From assembly GCA_900770145.1 (NCBI GenBank), contig CAAGJL010000087.1:1-6102 (forward strand): a stretch of 6,102 bases of DNA, written 5' to 3'. The position numbers were made by a program, and so were the translations under genes. The stretch's first letter is position 1, and each line of letters begins with the position of its first letter. Shown piece after piece: positions 1 to 5,931 of this stretch. The stretch comes from Clostridia bacterium. Lineage in GTDB: Bacteria > Bacillota > Clostridia > Oscillospirales > CAG-272. The notes beneath the pieces are model-generated. The model did not search any database, was not told the origin of the DNA, and saw only the letters and a list, made by a program, of their open reading frames with translations.

Positions 1-26
1 AGGAAACTTTTTGAAAAAAGTTTCCT
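1..26. repeat. Perfect AT-rich hairpin, possible terminator of the small minus-strand gene
   Basis: Bases 1-12 (AGGAAACTTTTT) and 15-26 (AAAAAGTTTCCT) are exact reverse complements separated by two bases. The hairpin lies 62 bases past the stop codon of the small gene at 89-274 and could end its transcript. The stem is A/T-rich at its tip, and any T-run that would follow on the minus strand lies outside the window, so terminator function is unproven. The core AAACTTTT recurs at 41-48, so a competing hairpin between 16-23 and 41-48 is also possible. This could instead be the edge of a dispersed repeat. Confidence 0.5.
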
Positions 27-88
27 CTGGACTCCTTCAAAAACTTTTGGGCAACTGCCGCCGGAAAGTTGGGTGCTTGCGGCGCTGC

Positions 89-274
89 TTAAAAATACCG
101 GTTGGCTTTTTTGGCGGCGTTTTGCATAGCGTCCCCGATGTTATCCATCGCTTTGGCGGTTTTTCTCACCATCCTGCGCGGTTTCAGTTTGCCGCTGCTC
201 ATCAGTACCCCGACCGTGCCCGCGATTGCCATTCCCGCTACCACACCGGCGGCGGTCATCATTGCTTTTCCCAT
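89..274 (-). CDS. Small single-pass membrane protein with basic amphipathic tail, 61 aa
   Basis: No function is recognised. The protein starts with a hydrophobic, glycine- and alanine-rich stretch (about residues 4-25) in which G10, G14, G19 and G22 are spaced like a glycine-zipper membrane helix. A basic segment follows (K29, K31, R33, R34, R37, K38), then an alanine-rich helix to the end that is probably amphipathic. By the positive-inside rule the tail should be cytoplasmic. The start ATG is preceded by AACGGGGGGTAGAAAG, where a G-run gives a plausible ribosome binding site about 6 bases upstream. The organisation is loosely like YtxH-type small membrane proteins, but I see no diagnostic motif. 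It is transcribed away from the operon to its right. The ribosome binding site and coherent composition make it more credible than the overlapping plus-strand frames. Confidence 0.72.
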   Translation of the reverse strand: MGKAMMTAAGVVAGMAIAGTVGVLMSSGKLKPRRMVRKTAKAMDNIGDAMQNAAKKANRYF

Positions 275-337
275 CTTTCTACCCCCCGTTTTTTATTGGA
301 TAGGAAAAGTATCTGCCGCCGGCGCGGTTTTTATGCA

Positions 338-356
338 GAAAAAACATTCTTTTTTC
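338..356. repeat. AT-rich inverted repeat in the divergent intergenic region
   Basis: GAAAAAA (338-344) and TTTTTTC (350-356) form a 7-bp stem with a CATTC loop, 11 bases upstream of the -35 box of the operon promoter and 64 bases upstream of the minus-strand start. It could be an operator-like or AT-rich UP-type element, but chance is a real alternative for such low-complexity arms. Confidence 0.3.
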
Positions 357-367
357 GCGTGCAAGGC

Positions 368-396
368 TTGATTTATGCGGCAAAACCCGATATAAT
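368..396 (+). promoter_or_regulatory. Sigma-A-type promoter for the five-gene operon
   Basis: The -35 box TTGATT (368-373) matches the TTGACA consensus in its first four bases. The -10 box TATAAT (391-396) is a perfect match, and the spacer is exactly 17 bases. Transcription should start near 402-405, giving a 5' leader of only about 40 bases before the ATG at 447. That is too short for a riboswitch aptamer. No comparably good promoter was found inside the operon, nor on the minus strand for the small divergent gene. Confidence 0.85.
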
Positions 397-446
397 GAAA
401 ACAACTGCGGGGCAGCCTGACAGACCAATCCGAACGGAGGCGAAAA

Positions 447-1175
447 ATGGAACAGATTTACACCATACCCGTACACGAGGCGTTTGAAGCGGGCGCGGCA
501 GACCCTGCCTGCGGATGCCCGATGTGCGCCCTGTACCGGCGGTTGGAGGAAAACGAACTGGATATGATTCTCGGCGCCTCTATGATGGAGCCGGACATCC
601 GGATTCAGACCAACAAAGAGGGCTTTTGCCGCACGCATTACGATATGATGTTTGTGCGCAAAAACCGGCTTGGTATGGCACTGACGCTGGAAAGCCACCT
701 GAACGAACTGAAAAAAGACCTCAAAGCGGGGCTCCTTTCCTCGGTCACGGGTCGCCCCGGCGACCGCCCGAAAAAGCGGATCGCGGCGCTGGAAGACAGT
801 TGTTACGTCTGCCGGAAAATCGATTTTCACTTCACCCATATGGCGGAAACCGTGATTCTGCTGTTTGAAAGCGAGCCGGAGTTTGAAACGCTCCTGCGCG
901 CGCAACCGTATTTTTGCCTGCCGCACTATCGGCTGCTGTTGCAGGCGGGCGAGGACGCGCTGGCGAAAAAGAAAGCGGCGGAGCTTGCCGCCATCCTTTT
1001 CTCGGTAGAGGAAAAATACCTGAACGAGCTTTCTTCGGATGTCAGCTGGTTCTGCAAAAAGTTTGATTACCGCTTTGACGGGGAGCCGTGGGGCAACGCC
1101 AAGGACAGCGTGGAACGCGCGATTCGGTTCCTGCGTTCCGACCTTCACCGCGCGCCCGGCAAAGACGGAAAATAA
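447..1175 (+). CDS. DUF6062-family protein with duplicated CxxC...FCxxHY motifs, 242 aa
   Basis: I assign this to the DUF6062 family from memory of its motif pattern; its function is unknown. Cysteines and histidines fall in two similar halves. The first has C22-x-C24-x2-C27 followed, 33 residues later, by GFCRTHY (C61, H64). The second has C118-x2-C121 followed, 34 residues later, by YFCLPHY (C156, H159). Each half could supply a four-ligand metal site, so the protein may bind two zinc ions or iron-type cofactors; this is inferred. The segments between the pairs look helical, and there is no signal peptide or membrane segment, so it is probably cytoplasmic. The start is supported by GGAGG at 436-440, six bases before the ATG. 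It is the first gene of the operon, 12 bases ahead of the SGNH esterase. It might be a redox or metal-handling protein or a protein-binding adaptor. Confidence 0.9.
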   Translation: MEQIYTIPVHEAFEAGAADPACGCPMCALYRRLEENELDMILGASMMEPDIRIQTNKEGFCRTHYDMMFVRKNRLGMALTLESHLNELKKDLKAGLLSSVTGRPGDRPKKRIAALEDSCYVCRKIDFHFTHMAETVILLFESEPEFETLLRAQPYFCLPHYRLLLQAGEDALAKKKAAELAAILFSVEEKYLNELSSDVSWFCKKFDYRFDGEPWGNAKDSVERAIRFLRSDLHRAPGKDGK

Positions 1176-1180
1176 AGGAG
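1176..1180 (+). promoter_or_regulatory. Ribosome binding site of the SGNH esterase gene
   Basis: AGGAG begins directly after the TAA stop of the preceding gene and sits seven bases before the ATG at 1188. This fixes the start and supports cotranscription. Confidence 0.8.
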
Positions 1181-1187
1181 AAGAAAA

Positions 1188-2168
1188 ATGATACTGACGC
1201 ATGAGCAACTGGTTCCGCTGTTCAAAGGGGCACTGAGGGTGGAAATGTCCGCTACGGGCTACACCGCGCCCCGCCGCTTTACTGAAAAAGGGCAGGAGTA
1301 TTACAACACCCTGGGCGACTTTGGCAAAAAGGCGCGCGCAACCTCCTGTGTGCGGTTGGAAATGATGACGGACTCGGATCTTTTCTCTTACGAATACACG
1401 CTGGAGGGCGCCTCCAGCCGCAAGTTTGCCTACTTTGATTTGGTGGTGGACGGCACGGTGCTCCGGCACGACGGACACGAGGGCATTTCCTCCATGTCCG
1501 GCAACATCACGGCTACACTGCCCGCCGGCACGCACCACGTGGCGCTGTACTTCCCCAACCTTTTCAAAGGCAACATCAGAAACGTGACCCTCTCGGACGG
1601 GGCAACCTTTGCCCCGGTGGAAAAATCCTGCCGCATTTACGCCGTGGGTGACTCCATCACGCAGGGGTACGACGCCAAATTTTCCTGCGGCTCCTACTCC
1701 AACCTGCTTGCCGATATGCTGAATGCCGAAGTGGTCAACCACGGCATCGGGGGCGACGTTTTTCACCCCGATATGATTGACGCGGACATGCCCTACACGC
1801 CCGATATCATCACGGTTGCCTACGGCACCAATGACTGGAGCGGGCGGGTTAAGGAGCACACGGTGGAAGCCGCCAACGAGTACTACCGCCGCCTTGCCGC
1901 CGCCTTCCCGAAAGCGAAAATCTTTGCCATCACTCCCATCTGGCGCGCGGATGAGTTCCGCCACACACGCGTGGGCGACTTTGCGGATATTATTCAAATC
2001 GTGACCGACGCCGCCACCGCCGCGGGCGCCGTGGTGATTGACGGGGAGCGGATGATCCCGCATTCTCCCGCCGTCTGCTCGGACGCATACCTGCACCCGA
2101 ACGACCTCGGTTTCCAGTACTACGCGCACAACCTCTACCTTGCGATGAAGCCGCACCTGGAGGGCTGA
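1188..2168 (+). CDS. Two-domain SGNH/GDSL carbohydrate esterase, 326 aa
   Basis: Predicted serine esterase, most likely removing acetyl groups from sugars or oligosaccharides. Residues about 1-145 form a beta-rich, jelly-roll-like N-terminal domain, and residues about 148-326 are the SGNH hydrolase domain, an order seen in CE2-like and related GDSL esterases. Block I is VGDSITQG with nucleophile S156, block II is NHGIGGD (184-190, oxyanion glycine G188 or G189), block III is YGTNDW (oxyanion asparagine N215), and block V contains H303 in LHPND. The only nearby upstream acid is D299, giving D-x3-H where the family usually shows D-x2-H. There is no signal peptide, so the enzyme should act in the cytoplasm. 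The start is set by the AGGAG site. Its last codons double as the ribosome binding site of the next gene. The neighbouring GH2 and CE7 enzymes support a role in acetylated glycan degradation; the exact substrate cannot be read from sequence. Confidence 0.92.
   Translation: MILTHEQLVPLFKGALRVEMSATGYTAPRRFTEKGQEYYNTLGDFGKKARATSCVRLEMMTDSDLFSYEYTLEGASSRKFAYFDLVVDGTVLRHDGHEGISSMSGNITATLPAGTHHVALYFPNLFKGNIRNVTLSDGATFAPVEKSCRIYAVGDSITQGYDAKFSCGSYSNLLADMLNAEVVNHGIGGDVFHPDMIDADMPYTPDIITVAYGTNDWSGRVKEHTVEAANEYYRRLAAAFPKAKIFAITPIWRADEFRHTRVGDFADIIQIVTDAATAAGAVVIDGERMIPHSPAVCSDAYLHPNDLGFQYYAHNLYLAMKPHLEG
2159..2164 (+). promoter_or_regulatory. Ribosome binding site inside the esterase 3' end (translational coupling)
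   Basis: GGAGGG is formed by the last sense codons of the esterase gene (Leu-Glu-Gly) and lies five bases before the ATG at 2170. The upstream stop (2166-2168) and this start are separated by one base, a layout that favours terminating ribosomes restarting on the methyltransferase gene. Confidence 0.8.
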
Positions 2169-2169
2169 A

Positions 2170-2742
2170 ATGGCAGGAAAGTACGGTCAGATGATCGACC
2201 TTTTGCAGCTGCAAAAGCAGTTTATCCTCAACCACCTCGGCGCGGGCGATACCGCCGTGGATTTTACCATGGGCAACGGGCATGACACCGAGTTTCTCTC
2301 CAAAACCGTGGGCGAGACCGGGCATGTGTACGCCTTTGACGTGCAGGAGGCGGCGCTTGCCTCCACCGCGGAGCACTTGGAAAAAAGCGGGTGCCCGCGC
2401 AACTACACCCTGATTCTCGATTCGCACCACAACGTGAAAAAATACGTTGCCGCCCCCATCCGCGCCGGGATGTTCAACCTCGGATACCTGCCGGGCAGCG
2501 ATAAACAGATCACCACCATGAGGGCGACTACCATGCCCGCGATCGAAGCGGCGATTGACCTGCTGGATCACGGCGGGGTGCTGATGGTGGCGGTGTACCC
2601 CGGGCACGCAGAGGGAGAAGCGGAGGGTAAAATGTTGCTGGACTATTTCGCCACGCCCGACCGCACGAAAATCTGCTGTACCCTGATTCGCATTCTCAAC
2701 TCTCCCACGTCTCCCTTTTTTATTGTGATCGAGAAAAAATAA
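2170..2742 (+). CDS. mnmM: MnmM/YtqB-type tRNA methyltransferase, 190 aa
   Basis: Class I SAM-dependent methyltransferase of the PF06962 family, formerly labelled rRNA methylase. The Bacillus subtilis member YtqB has been assigned as MnmM, which methylates 5-aminomethyl-2-thiouridine at the tRNA wobble position U34. Motifs seen: the SAM-binding loop DFTMGNGHDT (31-40, family form DATMGNGHDT), the acidic end of beta-2 in FDVQ (D57), the signature FNLGYLPGSDK (102-112), YPGH (143-146) and the C-terminal IVIEKK typical of this family. Length matches the usual 185-195 residues. The start is placed by the GGAGGG site within the previous gene. It is complete, with no odd residues in the signatures. 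Its position between carbohydrate enzymes is unexpected for a translation-related gene. The family call is firm; the exact tRNA activity is by homology. Confidence 0.9.
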   Translation: MAGKYGQMIDLLQLQKQFILNHLGAGDTAVDFTMGNGHDTEFLSKTVGETGHVYAFDVQEAALASTAEHLEKSGCPRNYTLILDSHHNVKKYVAAPIRAGMFNLGYLPGSDKQITTMRATTMPAIEAAIDLLDHGGVLMVAVYPGHAEGEAEGKMLLDYFATPDRTKICCTLIRILNSPTSPFFIVIEKK

Positions 2743-2760
2743 GGAAATCAGTACATATAC

Positions 2761-2765
2761 GGAGG
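2761..2765 (+). promoter_or_regulatory. Ribosome binding site of the GH2 gene
   Basis: GGAGG lies eight bases before the ATG at 2774, within a 31-base intergenic gap. No promoter or terminator is visible in that gap, so the GH2 gene should be part of the same transcript. Confidence 0.75.
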
Positions 2766-2773
2766 TATTTTTT

Positions 2774-4480
2774 ATGTTCCGACCCGAATTTCCGAACCCG
2801 CAGTTCCGCCGTGACAACTGGCAAAACCTCAACGGCACGTGGCAGTTTGCCCTGGACACGGAGGACGACGGCAAAGAGAAAGGCTATGACAAAAAGACCG
2901 CGTTTGAGGGCACGATCGAAGTGCCTTTCTGTCCGGAATCGAAACTTTCCGGCGTGGCGCACACCGATTTTATCAACGCCTGCTGGTACTGCCGGGAAAT
3001 CGACATCCCGAAAGAAGCGCTGGAAGGCACGGTGCTGCTTCATTTCGGTGCGGTGGACTACCGCACGGCAGTGTATGTGAACGGCGAGTGCGCCGGCACG
3101 CACGTGGGCGGGTTTGTCTCTTTCTGCCTTGACATCACCCCGTACCTGCACGAGGGCAAAAATACGCTGGTGGTGCGCGCGCGCGACAACACGCGCGACC
3201 CGATGATCCCCACCGGCAAGCAGAGCGTGCGGTACGGCTCCTACGGTTGCTACTACACCCGCTCCACGGGCATCTGGCAGACCGTATGGATGGAATTTGT
3301 ACCCAAAACCTACATCAAAAACTTCCGCTTTACCCCCGATATTCAGAACGGCTACATGACCGTGGAAGCGGACGTACAGGGCGCGGGCGTGCTGAACGCC
3401 TCCGTGACCTATAAAGGCAATTACATGGCACACGGTGCGCGTTTTACCGACGGCAACCGCGTCACCATGACGTTGAAACTGAAAGAAACCCACCTTTGGG
3501 AAGTCGGCAACGGGCGGCTGTATGACGTGGAGCTGGAATTCGGCGGCGACCGCGTGCACACCTATTTTGGAATGCGCGAGGTACGCATTGACGGCAAGAA
3601 AGTGCTGCTCAACGGCAAGTCGGTCTATCAGCGGCTGGTGCTGGACCAGGGGCTGTACCCGGACGGCATCTACACCGCACCGGACGAAGCGGCGCTGGTC
3701 AAAGACATCGAAATCTCGCTTGCCGCGGGCTTTAACGGCGCGCGGTTGCACCAGAAGATTTTTGAGCCGCTGTTCCTCTATCACGCCGACCGCCTGGGGT
3801 ACCTCGTGTGGGGCGAGTTTCCCAGTTGGGGGCTGGATCACACCGAGTATGAGTCCTTCTTCTCGTTCGCGCCCGAATGGGCAGAAGAAATCGCGCGCGA
3901 TTTCAACCACCCCGCCATCATCGGCTGGTGCCCGTTCAATGAAACGTGGGATCTCGACCACCGCGCACAGCGTGATGCCGTGATTGCCTCGGCATACCGC
4001 ATGACCAAAGCACTGGACGCCACCCGCCCGGTGATTGACACCAGCGGAAACTACCACGTGGAAACCGATATCTATGACCTGCACAACTACAAGCAGGACG
4101 TAACGTGGTTCAAAACCGAGCTGGATAAGCTCTCTACCGGCGAGGTGTGGGACCCCAATGCCAAGCGCAAACAGCCGCTCTCCTGGAACGGCAAAATCCC
4201 GATGTTTATGTCGGAATACGGCGGCATCCGGTGGACAAACAAAGAGGGCGGCTGGGGCTACGGCAACGCCCCCACCACCGAGGCGGAGTTCAAAGAGCGT
4301 TATAAAGGGCTGACCGACGCGCTGCTGGACAACCCGGAAATCTTTGCGTTCTGCTACACTCAACTTTACGATGTAGAGCAGGAGCAGAACGGGCTTTACA
4401 CCTACGACCGCGAGCCGAAATTTGACGATATGGACTACTTCAGAACCGTCAACGCCCGCAAAGCGGCGATTGAAGACTGA
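2774..4480 (+). CDS. Glycoside hydrolase family 2 enzyme, cytoplasmic, 568 aa
   Basis: Retaining beta-glycosidase of the GH2 clan (beta-galactosidase/glucuronidase/mannosidase type). Three domains follow in order: a sugar-binding jelly roll (about 1-178, including LNGTWQFALD near the start and the TRSTGIWQTVW segment at 162-172), an Ig-like sandwich (about 179-270) and a TIM barrel (about 271-568). The acid/base is E390 in PFNETWD and the nucleophile is E481 in MSEYGG. At the position matching the NxK carboxylate-recognition motif of beta-glucuronidases, just before GLYTYDREPK, the sequence has E537-Q538-N539, so a glucuronidase role is unlikely. The length is near the short end of the family, with no additional C-terminal domain. 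There is no signal peptide. Substrate could be a galactoside, arabinopyranoside, mannoside or other sugar; I cannot decide. The two esterases in the operon suggest an acetylated oligosaccharide. Confidence 0.94.
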   Translation: MFRPEFPNPQFRRDNWQNLNGTWQFALDTEDDGKEKGYDKKTAFEGTIEVPFCPESKLSGVAHTDFINACWYCREIDIPKEALEGTVLLHFGAVDYRTAVYVNGECAGTHVGGFVSFCLDITPYLHEGKNTLVVRARDNTRDPMIPTGKQSVRYGSYGCYYTRSTGIWQTVWMEFVPKTYIKNFRFTPDIQNGYMTVEADVQGAGVLNASVTYKGNYMAHGARFTDGNRVTMTLKLKETHLWEVGNGRLYDVELEFGGDRVHTYFGMREVRIDGKKVLLNGKSVYQRLVLDQGLYPDGIYTAPDEAALVKDIEISLAAGFNGARLHQKIFEPLFLYHADRLGYLVWGEFPSWGLDHTEYESFFSFAPEWAEEIARDFNHPAIIGWCPFNETWDLDHRAQRDAVIASAYRMTKALDATRPVIDTSGNYHVETDIYDLHNYKQDVTWFKTELDKLSTGEVWDPNAKRKQPLSWNGKIPMFMSEYGGIRWTNKEGGWGYGNAPTTEAEFKERYKGLTDALLDNPEIFAFCYTQLYDVEQEQNGLYTYDREPKFDDMDYFRTVNARKAAIED

Positions 4481-4496
4481 ATCAAAAACGAAAACA

Positions 4497-4502
4497 AAGG
4501 AG
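4497..4502 (+). promoter_or_regulatory. Ribosome binding site of the CE7 gene
   Basis: AAGGAG lies seven bases before the ATG at 4510, within a 29-base gap after the GH2 stop codon. The gap is A-rich and holds no terminator hairpin. Confidence 0.75.
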
Positions 4503-4509
4503 AAAAGCA

Positions 4510-5469
4510 ATGCCGATAGTTGATATGCCCCTGGAAAAACTGAAAGTTTATCAGGGGAGAAACCCGCGCCCCGCGGATTTTGACGAATTCTGGGACAAGT
4601 CCCTTACCGAGCTGCGCGCCATCGACCCCGCGCCGGTGTTTGAGAAACACGATCTGCCCGCCGCGCACGCGGAGTGCTATGATCTGACCTTTACTTCCAC
4701 CAAGGGGGCAAAAATTCACTGCAATTTCGTGCGCCCCAAAGAAATCGACGGCAAAGTGCCCGCGGTGCTGACCTTCCACGGGCTTTCCGGAGAGGGGGCG
4801 CCCTTTTCTCACCTGATGCGCTGGGTAGAAGAGGGATACTGCGCCGTCAGCATGGACTGCCGCGGGCAGGGCGGTGACTCCGAGGATGTGGGCGGCGTTG
4901 CCGGAACCACATTCACCACCCCCTTCACAAGAGGTCTTGACGGGGATCCGGAAGGATTGCTGGTGCGTGACCTGTTTCTGGACACCGCCATGCTTGCCCG
5001 CATTGTGATGAATCTGCCGTATGTGGATGAAACCCGCGTGGGTTGCTACGGCGGCTCTCAGGGCGGTGGGCTTTCGGTTGCCTGCGCGGCGCTGGTGCCG
5101 GAAATCAAGCTCTGCGCGCCCACCTATCCGTATATGAGCGACTATAAGCGCGTGTGGGAGATGGACCTTGCCACCGGCGCATACGAGGGCATCAAATACT
5201 ATTTCCGCCACTTTGACCCCCGCCATGAGCGTGAGGAAGAGATTTTCACCAAACTGGGGTATATCGATATTCAGAACCTCGCACCGAGAATCAAAGCAAA
5301 GGTGCTGATGTCCACCGGGCTGATGGATAAAACCTGCCCCGCCTCCACTCAGTTTGCGGCATACAACAAAATGACCTGCGAAAAGAGCATGGACATCTAC
5401 CCCGATTTCGGCCACGAGGGTCTCAAAGGTGCGGACGACCGCGTTTTCGCGTTCCTCCACCAGCTCTGA
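4510..5469 (+). CDS. CE7 acetyl esterase (acetylxylan esterase / cephalosporin-C deacetylase family), 319 aa
   Basis: Alpha/beta-hydrolase of carbohydrate esterase family 7, related to B. subtilis Cah and Thermotoga acetyl xylan esterase. It removes acetyl groups from xylo- and other small oligosaccharides. Family hallmarks are all present: the N-terminal DMPLEKLKVYQGRNPRP segment, RGQGGD (118-123), the nucleophile elbow GGSQGG with S183, the catalytic D273 in GLMDKTCP, and H302 in FGHEG. The helical lid insertion typical of CE7 corresponds to about residues 205-255 (YPYMSDYKR through KLGYIDIQNLAPR). Length matches the usual 315-325 residues. Known members are cytoplasmic hexamers whose active sites face an inner cavity, which limits substrates to small ones; the absence of a signal peptide here agrees. 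It is the last gene of the operon, 60 bases before the terminator hairpin. Confidence 0.95.
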   Translation: MPIVDMPLEKLKVYQGRNPRPADFDEFWDKSLTELRAIDPAPVFEKHDLPAAHAECYDLTFTSTKGAKIHCNFVRPKEIDGKVPAVLTFHGLSGEGAPFSHLMRWVEEGYCAVSMDCRGQGGDSEDVGGVAGTTFTTPFTRGLDGDPEGLLVRDLFLDTAMLARIVMNLPYVDETRVGCYGGSQGGGLSVACAALVPEIKLCAPTYPYMSDYKRVWEMDLATGAYEGIKYYFRHFDPRHEREEEIFTKLGYIDIQNLAPRIKAKVLMSTGLMDKTCPASTQFAAYNKMTCEKSMDIYPDFGHEGLKGADDRVFAFLHQL

Positions 5470-5474
5470 CTCCC

Positions 5475-5489
5475 GCGCCGTTCCGGCGC
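5475..5489. repeat. Short GC-rich hairpin before the terminator
   Basis: GCGCCG (5475-5480) and CGGCGC (5484-5489) form a 6-bp stem with a TTC loop, starting five bases after the CE7 stop codon. No T-run follows, so it is not a terminator by itself. It could protect the 3' end of the transcript or be incidental. Confidence 0.4.
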
Positions 5490-5528
5490 CCCGTGCCCGA
5501 ACCGTCGCACCTGTACCGTGACGACGCC

Positions 5529-5566
5529 CCCCGCACCGCTTGGCGGTGCGGGGCAATTTTGTTTTT
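5529..5566 (+). terminator. Strong intrinsic terminator of the operon
   Basis: CCCCGCACCGC (5529-5539) pairs perfectly with GCGGTGCGGGG (5543-5553) over 11 base pairs with a three-base TTG loop. It is followed by CAATTTTGTTTTT (5554-5566). The GC-rich stem with a T-rich tail is a textbook rho-independent terminator and marks the end of the five-gene transcript. Confidence 0.92.
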
Positions 5567-5589
5567 GCCGGCAAAACAACGATGAGGGA

Positions 5590-5658
5590 CCCCCGCCGCG
5601 GTTGTTGAAATCAGATTCCATACCGCGGGGGCATATGGAATGCCCCTGACGGGGTCAG
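5590..5658. repeat. Nested inverted repeats
   Basis: ATTCCATA (5615-5622) pairs with TATGGAAT (5634-5641) around an 11-base loop. CCCCCGC (5590-5596) can alternatively pair with GCGGGGG (5625-5631), which lies within and beside that loop. Just downstream CTGAC (5646-5650) and GTCAG (5654-5658) form a further hairpin. The TCAGATT heptamer occurs at 5611-5617 and again at 5655-5661. The stems partly exclude one another. Confidence 0.55.
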
Positions 5659-5685
5659 ATTTTCGCCGGAAAGCAAGGCGACACG

Positions 5686-5775
5686 AAAGGCTCCCTCCGA
5701 CGTTGACGCTTTGCGTCAACAGGGGCTCCCGCGTGAGCGGGTGGGCGACCAATGGTCGCCCTTGCGAGGAGCAAG
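5686..5775. repeat. Run of four back-to-back stem-loops beginning with AAAGGCTCCCT
   Basis: The 11-mer AAAGGCTCCCT (5686-5696) is followed by four consecutive hairpins. GTTGACGC/GCGTCAAC (5702-5709, 5713-5720) has a TTT loop, CCCGC/GCGGG (5728-5732, 5737-5741) a GTGA loop, GGGCGACC/GGTCGCCC (5743-5750, 5754-5761) an AAT loop, and CTTGC/GCAAG (5761-5765, 5771-5775) a GAGGA loop. This density of perfect short stems is far above background for the window and suggests a structured repetitive element. Confidence 0.65.
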
Positions 5776-5782
5776 GTACATT

Positions 5783-5931
5783 CCCGCAATGTTCGCACAA
5801 CCTCCGTAGGGTGGCGGCAGTTGCCTGCGGTAAGAGGTCACCCGCAATGTTCGCACAAACCAAAGGCTCCCTCAGGGAGGGAACTGGCACCACCTGCGGT
5901 GTGTAAGGTGTTTCTCACATTGTTCGCACAA
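5783..5931 (+). repeat. Three copies of a GTTCGCACAA-ending linker repeat
   Basis: CCCGCAATGTTCGCACAA occurs exactly at 5783-5800 and 5841-5858. A third copy, diverged at its left end, ends at 5931 (TTGTTCGCACAA from 5920). Right-end spacings are 58 and 73 bases. Each copy is preceded by a related G(T/C)AAG-containing stretch, and the last two are followed shortly by AAAGGCTCCCT, giving an alternating linker-plus-hairpin architecture. Confidence 0.7.
5862..5901 (+). repeat. Degenerate copy of the AAAGGCTCCCT hairpin element
   Basis: AAAGGCTCCCT (5862-5872) starts a hairpin CTCCC/GGGAG (5867-5871, 5875-5879). It is followed by AACTGGC and a second small stem CACC/GGTG (5888-5891, 5898-5901). 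The order of first hairpin, CTGGC, second hairpin matches the better-preserved element at 5928-5986. Confidence 0.6.

Noticed and set aside
397..446. Possible riboswitch or leader attenuator ahead of the operon
   Set aside because: Only about 40 transcribed bases precede the ATG, with just a 4-bp CTGC/GCAG stem visible. That is too small for a known aptamer.
11..487. Plus-strand open frames across the left intergenic region
   Set aside because: They overlap the small minus-strand gene, cross the operon promoter and the DUF6062 start, and encode compositionally incoherent peptides.
279..2156. Long open frame on the minus strand (about 625 codons) opposite the first two operon genes
   Set aside because: It lies antisense to two well-supported genes with recognised motifs. 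Its translation is rich in histidine, valine and arginine without any domain, as expected from a GC-biased complement, and it has no matching gene order or ribosome binding site logic.
2720..4510. Long minus-strand open frame opposite the GH2 gene
   Set aside because: The plus strand encodes a full GH2 enzyme with both catalytic glutamates. The antisense frame shows no domain and is a codon-bias artefact.
4435..5574. Minus-strand open frame opposite the CE7 gene and across the terminator
   Set aside because: It runs through the intrinsic terminator and complements a complete CE7 esterase. No domain or ribosome binding site supports it.
5783..5931. Possible CRISPR array
   Set aside because: Only three repeat copies are present, the third is diverged, spacings are unequal (58 and 73 bases), the spacers themselves contain shared hairpin motifs, and there is no cas gene.
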